Made by a program: the position numbers and the translations under genes. The notes under the pieces are model-generated. The model made no database searches and had not been told where the DNA came from. It worked only from the letters and a program-made list of their open reading frames with translations. 64,000 nt of DNA from an endosymbiont of Lamellibrachia barhami (GTDB lineage: Bacteria > Pseudomonadota > Gammaproteobacteria > Chromatiales > Chromatiaceae), in the NCBI RefSeq assembly GCF_011947365.2, contig NZ_JAAVSH020000001.1:3179598-3243597 (forward strand), in the 5' to 3' direction. Of this stretch, positions 36,658 to 46,644 are shown piece after piece (the stretch's first letter is position 1; each line of letters begins with the position of its first letter).

Positions 36658-37956
36658 ATGAAATATCTGTTGTTGATTATTTTTCTGGCCCTCTCCTGGC
36701 AACCGGCTGCAAATGCCGAATTGACCATTGAGATAACCGAGGGGGTGGAGGGTGCGCTTCCCATTGCTGTGGTGCCTTTTCACTGGCAAGGAAAAACGCA
36801 AACCACACCCCGGGAGGACGTTTCGGCGATCATCCAGGCGGATCTGTACCGCAGTGGCCGCTTCAAGACGCTCCCTCGGAACGACATGCTCGCCAAGCCT
36901 GCGAGTGGCGACGAGGTAGAGTTCAAGGATTGGCGGGTACTGGGCGTGGAGAACCTGGTCGTTGGACAGATTCAGCCCAACGGCAGTAAAGGCTTCATTA
37001 TCCGTTTTCAGCTCTTCGATGTCTTTCGGGGCGAACAGCTGACTGGCTACAGCATCCCGACCACGGCGGGAAACCTGCGCACCACCGCCCACCATATTGC
37101 TGATCTTATCTACGAACAGCTGATCGGTGTTCCGGGTGCGTTCGCCACTCGGGTAGCTTACATTACCTCCAAGACAGAAGGGGGGAAAACCCAGATAGAC
37201 CTGCGGATTGCCGACGCGGATGGTTACAGTCCCGAGACCATCGTCAGCTCTGATGTGCCGCTGATGTCACCTGCCTGGTCACCCGATGGCCGCAAAATCG
37301 CTTATGCCTCCTCCGAAAAAGGGAGTTGGGGAATCTATATTCAGGAGGTCTATACGGGACGTCGTCAAAAGGTTACCGCCTTCAAGGGCATCAACAGCGC
37401 TCCTGCCTGGTCACCTGATGGACGTAAACTGGCCATGACGCTCTCGAAGGACGGTAACCCGGACATCTTCGTGTTTGATATGACGACCCGCAAACTGCGT
37501 CCGATCACCCGTCACTATGCCATTGATACCGAACCTTCCTGGTCACCGGATGGTCGTCATCTGGTATTTACTTCAGACCGCGGTGGCAAACCGCAGATCT
37601 ACCGGGTTCCCTCCTATGGCGGCAAGGCGGAACGGGTCACATTTCAGAATGCCTATAATGCCAGAGCCTCCTACTCTCCTGACGGTAAATTGCTGACGCT
37701 GGTAACCCGTGAGGATGGACGCTATCGTATCGCGGTGCTTGATTTGGCATCTGGCGTCATGCAGGTGCTGAGTCGGGGCGATCTTGATGAATCTCCCAGT
37801 TTCGCACCGAATGGCAGCATGATAATTTACGCCACCAAAGCGGGGCGGCGGAGTGTGCTTGCTGCGGTCTCTGTCGACGGACGTGTGCGGCAGAAACTTG
37901 CGCTGCATGAGGGTGATGTGCGAGAGCCGGTCTGGTCCCCCCTGCAAAAAAAATGA
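36658..37956 (+). CDS. tolB: Periplasmic protein TolB
   Basis: Periplasmic beta-propeller that binds Pal. I use the ATG at 36658 (432 aa) because MKYLLLIIFLALSWQPAANA is a clean signal peptide. The N-terminal domain covers about residues 20-160, then WSPDGRKIAY-type blades repeat four or five times (WSPDGRKIAYAS, WSPDGRKLAMT, WSPDGRHLVFTSDRGG, YSPDGKLLTLV). Confidence 0.97.
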   Translation: MKYLLLIIFLALSWQPAANAELTIEITEGVEGALPIAVVPFHWQGKTQTTPREDVSAIIQADLYRSGRFKTLPRNDMLAKPASGDEVEFKDWRVLGVENLVVGQIQPNGSKGFIIRFQLFDVFRGEQLTGYSIPTTAGNLRTTAHHIADLIYEQLIGVPGAFATRVAYITSKTEGGKTQIDLRIADADGYSPETIVSSDVPLMSPAWSPDGRKIAYASSEKGSWGIYIQEVYTGRRQKVTAFKGINSAPAWSPDGRKLAMTLSKDGNPDIFVFDMTTRKLRPITRHYAIDTEPSWSPDGRHLVFTSDRGGKPQIYRVPSYGGKAERVTFQNAYNARASYSPDGKLLTLVTREDGRYRIAVLDLASGVMQVLSRGDLDESPSFAPNGSMIIYATKAGRRSVLAAVSVDGRVRQKLALHEGDVREPVWSPLQKK

Positions 37957-38012
37957 CTTATTTGCCTGGCTTTTGATTATTATTTCCAAGCCGGAAATCG
38001 AGGAGAAACAAA

Positions 38013-38570
38013 ATGTTTACAATCTTGACCCGCTGGGTGCCCATAACCCTCTGCCTGTTAATCTTTGCAGGTTGCTCCTCCTCCCCTACAAAAGAGGGCG
38101 AGCAGGAGGGAGCCGAAGTCACCGAACAGTCTACCGGCGCATCCGGTACCTATGAAGGAATGGAGGGAGCTGGAGCCACCACCAGTGCCGCCAGCGAGGC
38201 AGGTTCCTGGAGCGGTGATCCACTGGACGATCCCTATAGTCTCCTGGCGACCCGTATCCTCTACTTCGATTTTGACCAGAGCAGCATCGGCATGGATAAC
38301 CGGGAGATAATTCGTGCCCACGCCGAGTATCTTGCAAGCAATCCTCATGTCAGTGTCAGGCTGGAAGGCCATGCAGATGAACGCGGTACCCGCGAATACA
38401 ATCTGGGTCTGGGGGAACTCCGCGCCAATGCGGTGCGCAGTCTGCTGATGGCCGAGGGTGTTGCCGACAACCAGATCATCGTCATCAGCTATGGCGAAGA
38501 GCGTCCGGCATCCATGATGAACAATGAAGAATCCTGGGCGCTGAACCGACGCGTGGAACTGGTCTACTGA
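38013..38570 (+). CDS. pal: Peptidoglycan-associated lipoprotein Pal
   Basis: Outer-membrane lipoprotein of 185 aa. The lipobox is LIFAGC with Cys21 or so as the lipidated residue. A low-complexity linker of about 60 residues follows, then the OmpA-like peptidoglycan-binding domain with RILYFDFDQSSIGMDN, VRLEGHADERGTREYN and SYGEERPA. GAGGAG before the ATG is a good ribosome site. Confidence 0.97.
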   Translation: MFTILTRWVPITLCLLIFAGCSSSPTKEGEQEGAEVTEQSTGASGTYEGMEGAGATTSAASEAGSWSGDPLDDPYSLLATRILYFDFDQSSIGMDNREIIRAHAEYLASNPHVSVRLEGHADERGTREYNLGLGELRANAVRSLLMAEGVADNQIIVISYGEERPASMMNNEESWALNRRVELVY

Positions 38571-38571
38571 G

Positions 38572-39408
38572 ATGAAGAAGCTTTCTTTGGCACTGGCTAT
38601 GGCAGTGGCGCTGATGAGCGCACACGCTGTTTCAGCTGAAAAAAAACCTGTAACGGCGGGGACCCCCAATCTGGAACAGCGCCTTGGGCGGCTGGAACGG
38701 ATCCTGCGGAACCAGAGTCTGGCAGATATCATCCTCCAGCTGCAGCAGTTACAGCAGGAGGTACAACAATTGCGTGGCGAGGTGGAGTTGCAAAAGCATT
38801 CGATGGATGCCATGAGTCGCCGCCAGCGCGATCTCTATCTCGATATTGACCAGCGACTCTCCCGCATGAGTCGTCCGACCGCTGTTTCCAGTGGTCCGGC
38901 GCCGGTTGTCGATCTGACGGGCAGTGGTGCCGCAGCCGCCAAACAGAGTGTGCCGACTGCTGAAAACACAAGTGGTGTAAAGCCGACTGCGGCAGTGACA
39001 CCGACAGTTTCAATCGACGCTAAAAAAGAGTCAGCAGCCTATCAGAAGGCGTTTAACCTGCTGAAGCAAGGGCGTTATAAGGAGTCGATTGTCGCCTTTC
39101 GTTCGTTTCTCAAGAAGTTTCCCGGTGGCAGCTATGAGGACAATGCCCAGTACTGGTTGGGCGAGGCAAGTTACGTCAGTCGTGATTTCGACACTGCCTT
39201 GAGTGAATTCACAAAGGTGATTAAACACTATCCCGACAGCGCCAAAGTCCCGGGAGCCATGCTCAAGAGTGGTTATATACACTATGAGAAGCGTGCCTGG
39301 ACAACGGCCCGGGATCTGTTCGAACGGTTGAAGAAGCAGTATTCCGGTACAACCGAGGCACGCCTTGCAACAAACCGTCTGGATCGAATGTTCAAAGAGG
39401 GCCATTGA
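38572..39408 (+). CDS. cpoB: Cell division coordinator CpoB (YbgF)
   Basis: Periplasmic protein of 278 aa that links the Tol-Pal system with peptidoglycan synthesis in E. coli. It has a signal peptide (MKKLSLALAMAVALMSAHAVSA), an N-terminal coiled coil (LEQRLGRLERILRNQ ... LQQLQQEVQQLRGEVEL), a Ser/Ala/Thr-rich linker and C-terminal TPR repeats (AYQKAFNLLKQGRYKESIVAF and two more). It ends the tol operon and overlaps queE. Confidence 0.95.
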   Translation: MKKLSLALAMAVALMSAHAVSAEKKPVTAGTPNLEQRLGRLERILRNQSLADIILQLQQLQQEVQQLRGEVELQKHSMDAMSRRQRDLYLDIDQRLSRMSRPTAVSSGPAPVVDLTGSGAAAAKQSVPTAENTSGVKPTAAVTPTVSIDAKKESAAYQKAFNLLKQGRYKESIVAFRSFLKKFPGGSYEDNAQYWLGEASYVSRDFDTALSEFTKVIKHYPDSAKVPGAMLKSGYIHYEKRAWTTARDLFERLKKQYSGTTEARLATNRLDRMFKEGH

Positions 39409-40064
39409 TGGTCACAGCAGCACCGTCACGGCTGCGCATTACCGAGATCTTCCACTCCCTGCAGGGCGAAAGTCGCAGCAGTGGCTTTCCCACCGTCTTT
39501 GTCCGGCTTACCGGTTGTCCGCTTCGCTGCAGCTATTGCGATACGGAGTATGCCTTCACGGGTGGAGAGTGGCGGGATCTTCCCGCGATTCTTTCTGAAG
39601 TCGAAGCCTACCAACCCCACTATGTCTGTGTGACCGGCGGAGAGCCGTTGTCACAAAAAGGGACTTTAGCGCTACTGACTGCGCTCTGTGATGCCGGATA
39701 TCGGGTCTCACTCGAGACCAGTGGCGCGCTCGATATCTCTCAGGTGGACAGACGCGTCTCCAGGATAGTGGATCTCAAGACACCGGGTTCCGCTGAATCG
39801 GCGAAAAACAACTATGCAAATATTGATCTTCTGACAGCCAATGATCAGGTGAAATTCGTCATCTGTGATGAAGCGGATTATCTATGGAGTTGCGAGCAAC
39901 TCGTAAAGTATGCGCTGACTGAACGCTGCGAAGTGCTCTTCTCGCCGGTACATGGCAGGCAGGATGCGGCCGCACTGGCTGAGTGGATTCTACGTGACAG
40001 ATTGACGGTACGCTTCCAGCTGCAACTGCATAAAATTCTATGGGGCGAACAGCCAGGATGCTAA
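39408..40064 (+). CDS. queE: 7-carboxy-7-deazaguanine synthase QueE
   Basis: Radical SAM enzyme of queuosine synthesis. The cysteine motif is [17 protein letters not shown] near residue 36, with [11 protein letters not shown] and ETSGALDIS downstream. The ATG at 39408 (218 aa, TGATG junction with cpoB) is preferred over the tracked TTG at 39405. Coupling to queC follows. Confidence 0.95.
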   Translation: MVTAAPSRLRITEIFHSLQGESRSSGFPTVFVRLTGCPLRCSYCDTEYAFTGGEWRDLPAILSEVEAYQPHYVCVTGGEPLSQKGTLALLTALCDAGYRVSLETSGALDISQVDRRVSRIVDLKTPGSAESAKNNYANIDLLTANDQVKFVICDEADYLWSCEQLVKYALTERCEVLFSPVHGRQDAAALAEWILRDRLTVRFQLQLHKILWGEQPGC

Positions 40065-40738
40065 AGACAAAGAAGGCTGTTATTTTACTTTCAGGCGGAC
40101 TCGATTCCGCCACTGTTCTTGCCATCGCTCAGCAGCAGGGCTATACCTGCCACGCATTGAGTATGGAGTATGGACAGCGGCATATGGCGGAGTTGAGTGC
40201 GGCAAGGCGGGTGGTGCAATCGATGGATGCCGCCGAGCACAAAATGGTTCGCATCGGTTTGGAGACGATTGGAGGCTCAGCGCTCACTGACAGTGCCATC
40301 CCGGTGCCGGATCATGCGGAGGAGGGTATACCCGTTACCTATGTGCCTGCCCGCAATACAGTGTTTCTCTCCCTGGCACTGGGCTGGGCTGAAGTGTTAG
40401 GTACACAGGATATCTTTATCGGCGTCAATGCGGTCGACTACTCCGGCTACCCGGATTGCCGACCGGAATTTATCCACTCATTTGAGCAACTTGCCAATCT
40501 TGCCACCAAAGCGGGGGTTGAGGGAAAGCGGTTTAAAGTTCATACACCACTGATCGATATGAGCAAAGCGGAGATTATCTCCACCGGCATCCGTCTTGGC
40601 GTGGACTATAGCCTTACGATCTCCTGCTATCAGGCAGATCCTGAGGGCCGGGCCTGTGGTGTTTGCGACTCATGCCGCCTGCGGGCAAAAGGATTCCAGG
40701 ATGCAGGTATTGACGATCCGACATCTTATCGGTGTTGA
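40058..40738 (+). CDS. queC: 7-cyano-7-deazaguanine synthase QueC
   Basis: ATP-dependent ligase making preQ0 for queuosine. The 226-aa protein has the PP-loop [15 protein letters not shown], the [15 protein letters not shown] segment and the zinc-binding cysteines in [20 protein letters not shown]. The second in-frame ATG at 40058 starts directly at the PP-loop region; the tracked 40040 start adds six residues and cannot be excluded. It overlaps queE. Confidence 0.95.
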   Translation: MLKTKKAVILLSGGLDSATVLAIAQQQGYTCHALSMEYGQRHMAELSAARRVVQSMDAAEHKMVRIGLETIGGSALTDSAIPVPDHAEEGIPVTYVPARNTVFLSLALGWAEVLGTQDIFIGVNAVDYSGYPDCRPEFIHSFEQLANLATKAGVEGKRFKVHTPLIDMSKAEIISTGIRLGVDYSLTISCYQADPEGRACGVCDSCRLRAKGFQDAGIDDPTSYRC

Positions 40739-40848
40739 ATCGTGCCGATGTTTTCATGCGTCGAAACAGCCGATAAAATATTGGCTACATTGAGTCCATC
40801 CAGATAGTCCTGGCGCTGAAAAGCATTAATACACGTACCTTTATCGCT

Positions 40849-41364
40849 ATGAGATTTCAAATGTTTGGTAGAAAACCGAAAATCGAAGCGGCAGTCAAAG
40901 TGCTTTTTGTCTGCATGGGCAATATCTGCCGCTCCCCAACTGCACAGGGTGTTTTTCGTGCACTGGTGGAAAAGGAGGGGTTGGCTCACCTGATAGCCAC
41001 GGATTCAGCCGGTACTATCGATTTTCATATTGGTGGCAGCCCGGATCGCAGAGCTCAGCAGATTGCCCTAAATCGGGATGTCGATCTGAGTGATCTGCGG
41101 GCACGCCAAGCGGTGCCGGAAGATTTTGAGCAGTTTGACTATATTCTCGCTATGGACCGGTCAAATTATGATGACCTGATGACGCTTTGCCCACCGGGTC
41201 TGGAAGAGAAACTCCACCTTTTTCTCGACTTTGCCCCTCATCTGGAAGTCCGTGAAGTGCCTGACCCTTATTACGGTGGTCCTGCTGGGTTTGAAAACGT
41301 CTTCGATCTGGTGGAAGCGGCTTCTATCGGGCTGCTGAGCAGGATCAAAGAACAGAATCTGTAG
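40849..41364 (+). CDS. Low-molecular-weight protein tyrosine phosphatase
   Basis: Cytoplasmic phosphatase of 171 aa (or 167 aa from 40861). The P-loop VCMGNICRSPTAQGVF gives the nucleophile C and R of CX5R, and the general acid is in VPDPYYGGPAGFENVFDLVE. In Pseudomonas relatives this gene follows kdsB and precedes murB; here neither is adjacent. Its physiological substrate is not known. Confidence 0.93.
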   Translation: MRFQMFGRKPKIEAAVKVLFVCMGNICRSPTAQGVFRALVEKEGLAHLIATDSAGTIDFHIGGSPDRRAQQIALNRDVDLSDLRARQAVPEDFEQFDYILAMDRSNYDDLMTLCPPGLEEKLHLFLDFAPHLEVREVPDPYYGGPAGFENVFDLVEAASIGLLSRIKEQNL

Positions 41365-41392
41365 GCCAGTCAACATCCGTGTCAATGAACCA

Positions 41393-41468
41393 TAGGCCTG
41401 ATCAAGCGTAGCGGATCAGGCAAAACGCACGACATATGCCGGATCCCCGCTACGCTTGATCCAGCCTA
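41393..41468. repeat. REP-like palindromic element 1
   Basis: The arms TAGGCCTGATCAAGCGTAGC and, on the other strand, TAGGCTGGATCAAGCGTAGC are nearly identical and flank a 22-30 nt centre. The element lies between the convergent phosphatase and rne genes. It may act as a bidirectional stop or be a dispersed repeat; one copy is seen here. Confidence 0.7.
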
Positions 41469-41499
41469 CAGTCAGGCGGATCAGCGCACGGATTATTAT

Positions 41500-44367
41500 T
41501 CAATCATCCGACTTTTCAGCAGGTGTACTCTCTTTCTGAGAAGCCTCGACGGTGGATTTCTTCTCTGCTTGGGCCGATGGTTTAGGCGTCTCTGTCGCAG
41601 GTTTAGGTTTAGCCGATGTCGCCTTGACGATAGTTTCAGATGGTTCTGACGCCGGTTTTTTCTCTTCTTTCGCCTCTTCAGACTGTTTTTTCTGTTTGCT
41701 GGCAACCGCTTTTTCTATCGTGGCCGAAGGTTTCGGTTTCTCCCCCTGGGATTTGGCAGGGGCCTTAGCTGAAGCTTTCTCCGCCGTGGAAGCCTTCGCT
41801 TTTGGTTTTGCAGCAGCCCGCTTCTTTCTGACTGCTTTTGGTTTTGGAGCGGCACTCTCCTTAAGTTCTTTCTCTTCCTTAGGCGCAACCTTCTCTTCTG
41901 TCTTTGTGACTTTTTTGGTTGTGATCTGAACCAGCTTTTTAGGCGCTGCTTTGGGTTTCACCGGAGCAGCAGGTTTTGCTTTTGGTTCTGCTTCTGGCTG
42001 TGGTGCCTTTTCCTCTGTTTTTGGTGGAGCAGTAACCGGTTTGGTTACTACCATTTCCAGCTTCTTTTCCGGCGCACTCTTAGGCTTCGGAGCCGCTTTT
42101 TCGGTTGTAGTCTCGCTAACTGCTGGCTTGGCGGGCTTGGGAGCAGGCGTCTCGACTTTGGCGGGAGAGGCACTCACATCCTCTGCGGTCGGTCTTGTCG
42201 GGGCAGGGATCGCATCAATCGAAAAACGTTCAGCTTTTTCTGATTCTTTCTGCTGACCCTGCTGACCCTGCTGACTCTGTTCACGCTCATCGCTTGGACG
42301 GCGACGACGTCCACCTCGGCGTCCACGGCGAGAACTGCTACGGCTCCCTTTGGGTTTTGGTGCATCATTGTTAGCTGTTTCAGGTTGCACATTGTCTGCT
42401 TCGACGATCTGCTTCTTCGGTGCCTCTTTATCAGCCGTTTTCTCCTCCTGCCGCTTTTTCTGTCCCCCACGCTGAGGCTGATTCTGGCTCTGACCGGTTT
42501 CCGTTTCATCAGCACTACGCCTGTTTCCACTGCCACGGTTAGTGCCGCCGGAACGCCTCCGTCCGCCTCGGCTGCGCGAGCCTTGTCCATCACGTCTGCT
42601 GCGCTGGTTTTGGCGTGGTTTGGATTCCTCTCTCTTCTGATCTTCAGGTTCTTCCTTTTTCTCGTCAACACGATGAGAGAAGAGGCTGGTGAATATCTTC
42701 TTGAGGAAGCCGTTTTCTTCACTCTTCGCTTCTGCTGGGATAGCGCGTTGAGGAGCAGGGGATGCAGGCGCAATCGCTTTCACCGCAGGCTGCTCGCTTC
42801 TGGGCTGCTCCGCCCTGGCAAAGACTGGCGCCTCGGGCGTTTCCTTCTCCACCATTTTGTAACTGGCCGCATCATCCTGGTCTTCAGGCAACTCACTGCT
42901 CTTCACCCGTTCAATACGGTAGTTCGGTGTCTCCAGGCTGGTGTTTGGCACCAGCACAACACTGATGGTTTGTCGATTTTCGATATCGTGAATCGCTGTG
43001 CGTTTCTCATTGAGCAGGAAAGTGGCAACGTCGACCGGCAACTGGGCGATAATGCGTCCAGTGTTCTCCTTCATTGCCTCCTCTTCGATGATGCGCAGGA
43101 TAGAGAGACCAAGGGACTCGACGCCTCTGACTGTGCCGTGGCCTTTACAACGGGGGCAGACCTGTTCGCTGGCTTCACCGAGAGAGGGACGGAGGCGCTG
43201 CCGGGACATCTCCAACAGACCAAACCGTGAGATACGGCCGATCTGGACTCTGGCCCGATCCTCTTTGAGTGCGTCTTTCAGACGATTTTCCACTTCCCGT
43301 TGATTGCGGGCGGGAGTCATATCGATAAAATCGATGACGAACAGACCGCCAAGGTCCCGCAATCGCAACTGGCGGGCGACCTCATCTGCTGCTTCCAGGT
43401 TGGTGTTACGCGCGGTCTCTTCTATGTCCGCGCCCTTGGTTGCGCGGGCTGAGTTGATGTCGATAGAGGTCAGCGCCTCGGTAGGATCGATTACTATAGC
43501 CCCGCCGGATGGCAGTCGCACCTCACGTTGAAAGGCTGATTCGATTTGACTTTCGATCTGATAGCGGCTGAAAAGGGGCACCTCGTCCTGATAGCGGCGC
43601 AGCTTCTTGGCATATTGCGGCATGACCTGGTTGATAAAACGCTCGGCCTGGGAGTAGGCATCTTCATCGTCGATGACGATTTCGCTAATATCCACCCGTA
43701 GATAGTCGCGGATGCATCGAATAATGACATTGCTTTCCTGGTAGATCAGAAAAGGCGCCGGTTTGCTGCTCGCGGAAGTATCGATGGCCTGCCAGAGCTG
43801 ATTCAGATAGTCCAGATCCCACTGCAACTCTTCCGCATTCTTGCCGATACCCGCAGTACGAACGATCAGTCCCATATTATCGGGGATGGTCAACGCACTC
43901 ATCGCCTCCCGCAGATCCGCTCGATCCTGACCTTCGATGCGGCGTGAGACGCCTCCAGCCCTGGGGTTGTTGGGCATCAGCACGAGATAGCGTCCCGCCA
44001 GGGAGATAAAGGTCGTCAGCGCAGCGCCTTTGTTGCCGCGCTCTTCTTTCTCGACCTGGACAACAACTTCCTGGCCTTCCTTGATGGCTTCCTGGATATT
44101 TACGCGCTTGGGAGACTGTTGCGCGGACTCGGAGAAGTAGCTCCGGGAGATCTCTTTTAGCGGCAGAAAGCCGTGGCGTTCTGCGCCGTACTCAACGAAG
44201 GCAGCCTCAAGACTGGGTTCCACCCGGGTAATGCGCCCTTTGTAGATGTTGGCTTTTTTTTGTTCCCGGCCGGGAAGTTCGATATCCAGATTGAAAAGTT
44301 TTTGGCCATCAACGATGGCAACACGCAACTCCTCTGATTGAGTTGCATTGATTAGCATGCGTTTCAT
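41500..44367 (-). CDS. rne: Ribonuclease E
   Basis: Endonuclease that starts mRNA decay and processes rRNA and tRNA. The 955-aa protein begins [21 protein letters not shown], has an S1 domain (about 35-125), a catalytic DNase I-like part with [21 protein letters not shown] and [10 protein letters not shown], and the zinc-link VCPRCKGHG near residue 405. Residues from about 520 on are low-complexity: Arg/Gly/Glu-rich RNA-binding and Lys/Ala/Pro-rich stretches, the usual degradosome scaffold. Several forward ORFs inside are its mirror images. Confidence 0.97.
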   Translation of the reverse strand: MKRMLINATQSEELRVAIVDGQKLFNLDIELPGREQKKANIYKGRITRVEPSLEAAFVEYGAERHGFLPLKEISRSYFSESAQQSPKRVNIQEAIKEGQEVVVQVEKEERGNKGAALTTFISLAGRYLVLMPNNPRAGGVSRRIEGQDRADLREAMSALTIPDNMGLIVRTAGIGKNAEELQWDLDYLNQLWQAIDTSASSKPAPFLIYQESNVIIRCIRDYLRVDISEIVIDDEDAYSQAERFINQVMPQYAKKLRRYQDEVPLFSRYQIESQIESAFQREVRLPSGGAIVIDPTEALTSIDINSARATKGADIEETARNTNLEAADEVARQLRLRDLGGLFVIDFIDMTPARNQREVENRLKDALKEDRARVQIGRISRFGLLEMSRQRLRPSLGEASEQVCPRCKGHGTVRGVESLGLSILRIIEEEAMKENTGRIIAQLPVDVATFLLNEKRTAIHDIENRQTISVVLVPNTSLETPNYRIERVKSSELPEDQDDAASYKMVEKETPEAPVFARAEQPRSEQPAVKAIAPASPAPQRAIPAEAKSEENGFLKKIFTSLFSHRVDEKKEEPEDQKREESKPRQNQRSRRDGQGSRSRGGRRRSGGTNRGSGNRRSADETETGQSQNQPQRGGQKKRQEEKTADKEAPKKQIVEADNVQPETANNDAPKPKGSRSSSRRGRRGGRRRRPSDEREQSQQGQQGQQKESEKAERFSIDAIPAPTRPTAEDVSASPAKVETPAPKPAKPAVSETTTEKAAPKPKSAPEKKLEMVVTKPVTAPPKTEEKAPQPEAEPKAKPAAPVKPKAAPKKLVQITTKKVTKTEEKVAPKEEKELKESAAPKPKAVRKKRAAAKPKAKASTAEKASAKAPAKSQGEKPKPSATIEKAVASKQKKQSEEAKEEKKPASEPSETIVKATSAKPKPATETPKPSAQAEKKSTVEASQKESTPAEKSDD

Positions 44368-44985
44368 ATTTTCTGTCCATGCAACTGCTCGAGTCTCGTC
44401 ACAGCAGGCGGAAATCCGCGCATTAAATCACGGTCTGACTGCTTTCTGTTCAGTCAGTCCCGTTTTCTTCTGGCTGTCGAGTTGAGGGCAAAATCGTTTT
44501 GCCCACGATCATTTCCCGAAACTGGCTCGGGCAGTTGAAAAGCTGTTAAAGTTCGCCATCTGGCGGTCAGTCGTTCTCTGAACTTCTGTAAGGCACTTGA
44601 GCGGAGGATACTTGGCGCTTCGCCAAACCCGTTACGCAGCGCTCTGGATCATAAACTGTATGATCGCATCGCTTATGTGCCGCAGAAGAGTTCAGCAAGA
44701 CGGGCCGCATGTGGCACCTGTTTGCCCGGTCAGCACAGCCCTGGGCCGCCTGAGAGGCCAATCTCTGTCTGTTGGACGAGGTGTTGGCAATAATTATGGG
44801 GCAGGGGCCCTTGCGATATGCTGAATTAACTTCCTGAAGGGAAAATCCCCCACAGGCTATCTAATCTCTTACCGCGCTGACGATGGCTGTGCTGCAAGGC
44901 CAAACCACCGTCAAAAAAATCAATTGGCAATATAACAATCTTTCTCTTGCCTAGCAATGACTTAACGATAGAAAAAAGCCGCTAA
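44368..44985. promoter_or_regulatory. Divergent region between rne and rluC (rne 5' leader)
   Basis: About 620 bp without a supported gene. A long 5' UTR here is expected, since rne autoregulates through its leader in E. coli. One strong hairpin, GGGCAAAA/TTTTGCCC with a 3-nt loop, lies at 44486-44504 on the rne side. No tRNA or other RNA was recognised, and the ORFs tracked here (44567-44824) show no family features. Confidence 0.6.
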
Positions 44986-45948
44986 ATGTCAGAATCAAAA
45001 AAAAATTCTCCCGCAGTCAGATTTGTCACCGTGGATGCAGACTTCGCGGGCCAGAGAATCGACAATTTTCTTTTGCGGGAACTCAAGGGCGTACCGAAAA
45101 GTTTTGTCTATCGCATCCTGCGACGGGGGGAAGTGCGGGTTAACAAGGGACGGGTGAAGGCGGCTTATCGCTTGAAGGCAGGGGATATGGTGCGTATCCC
45201 TCCTGTTCGTATGGACGATCCCGCAGAAAAACCCAAGCCGACGAAAAACCTCCTTGCGCGGTTGGAAAGCGCCATTATCTTCGAAAATGACCGCTTTTTT
45301 GTCCTGAACAAACCATCTGGCATTGCTGTTCATGGTGGTAGTGGGCTGAATTTTGGCGTCATTGAGGCGCTACGCGAGCTACGATCAGAAGATCATCATC
45401 TGGAACTGGTGCATCGCTTGGATCGCGCGACATCAGGCTGCTTGCTGATCAGTAAGAAACGCAGTGCCCTACGGATATTGCATGAACTTATACGGAATAA
45501 TCGAGTCGATAAACGGTATCTCGTGCTGGTTGCGGGCAGTTGGCGCAAAGGTCGTAAAAATGCAGATGCCCCCCTTCTGAAAAATACCCTTCAAGGTGGA
45601 GAGAGGTTGGTCAGGGTCGATCCTGAAGGAAAACCGGCCCAGACCCGCTTTCAACGCCTGAGGCGATTCCGGAATTACACGCTTGTGGAGGCCGAACTGA
45701 TCACTGGAAGAACACATCAGATTCGCGTTCACAGCGCCTGGTTGGGTTCCCCGGTGCTGGGTGACACTAAATATGGTGATGAAGCGGCCAATCGGGAAAT
45801 GCGCAAGCTGGGGTTGAAACGGCTGTTTTTGCACGCACATAAATTGAAATTCCGCTGGCCAGGTGAGAAGAGAGATCTTGAAATCAAGGCGCCACTTCCT
45901 TCGGAATTGGAAACCCTGCTTGAAAAACTGGATGAAGAAAATAGATGA
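44986..45948 (+). CDS. rluC: Ribosomal large subunit pseudouridine synthase RluC
   Basis: Modifies uridines in 23S rRNA. The 320-aa protein has an N-terminal S4 domain (RIDNFLLRELKGVPKSFVYRILRRGEVRVN) and the catalytic motif HRLDRATSGCLLISK with the catalytic Asp. It lies divergent to rne, as in E. coli and Pseudomonas. It overlaps the following phosphatase gene by 4 bp. Confidence 0.95.
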   Translation: MSESKKNSPAVRFVTVDADFAGQRIDNFLLRELKGVPKSFVYRILRRGEVRVNKGRVKAAYRLKAGDMVRIPPVRMDDPAEKPKPTKNLLARLESAIIFENDRFFVLNKPSGIAVHGGSGLNFGVIEALRELRSEDHHLELVHRLDRATSGCLLISKKRSALRILHELIRNNRVDKRYLVLVAGSWRKGRKNADAPLLKNTLQGGERLVRVDPEGKPAQTRFQRLRRFRNYTLVEAELITGRTHQIRVHSAWLGSPVLGDTKYGDEAANREMRKLGLKRLFLHAHKLKFRWPGEKRDLEIKAPLPSELETLLEKLDEENR

Positions 45949-46604
45949 AGTTTAAGCTGTTAATATTTGATTGGGATGGAACTTTGATGGACTCAGAGGT
46001 GCGTATCGTGGACTGCGTACGGGCTGCTGTAGACGACCTTGGATTGGACTGCCCGAGTAACGATGCAATACGGAATATTATCGGTCTGGGTCTGAGAGAG
46101 GCCATAGATACCCTGTTTCCCGGCGCGGATGATGAACTGCACCACAATGTCGTTACCCGATACCGTTACCATTTCCTCGGCGGCAACGAAACTCCATCCA
46201 GCCTGTTCGACGGGGCGCGAGAAGTCATCGAAACCCTGGCACAGCAGGATTATCTGCTGGCAGTGGCGACGGGTAAGGGCCGGCAGGGGTTGGATCAGGT
46301 TCTGGAAACGACGGCGTTAGGAGAGTATTTCCATATAACCCGTTGTGCTGATGAAACTTTTTCCAAGCCCCATCCTGAGATGCTGGAACAGATCCTCGAT
46401 AGGCTCGGCGTTGAGCCGCACGATGCGTTGATGATTGGTGATACCGAGTATGACCTGGAAATGGCAACCAATGCGGGCACCCATTCACTTGGCGTAACCT
46501 ATGGCGTTCATAGTCAGGAGCGCCTTCTCCGACACAATCCCCTGGACTGTCTGCATGATGTCTCCGCCATCCCTAAGTGGTTGGAATCGCAGATTAAAAA
46601 ATAA
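45945..46604 (+). CDS. HAD-family phosphatase (Gph-like)
   Basis: Haloacid dehalogenase-superfamily hydrolase of 219 aa. Motif I is LLIFDWDGTLMDSE, motif II region is LAVATGKGRQGLD and motif IV is MIGDTEYDLEMATNAG, with a helical cap between. The position between rluC and sppA is the conserved place of the phosphoglycolate-phosphatase-like gene in Pseudomonas. The exact substrate is not set. Confidence 0.92.
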   Translation: MKFKLLIFDWDGTLMDSEVRIVDCVRAAVDDLGLDCPSNDAIRNIIGLGLREAIDTLFPGADDELHHNVVTRYRYHFLGGNETPSSLFDGAREVIETLAQQDYLLAVATGKGRQGLDQVLETTALGEYFHITRCADETFSKPHPEMLEQILDRLGVEPHDALMIGDTEYDLEMATNAGTHSLGVTYGVHSQERLLRHNPLDCLHDVSAIPKWLESQIKK

Positions 46605-46644
46605 GTAATTTACTTTAAATACAATCTATTATTAAGGTTTATTC

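Noticed and set aside
41552-42256. Forward ORFs opposite the rne C-terminus
   Set aside because: They mirror the low-complexity Lys/Ala/Pro tail of RNase E and show no domains.
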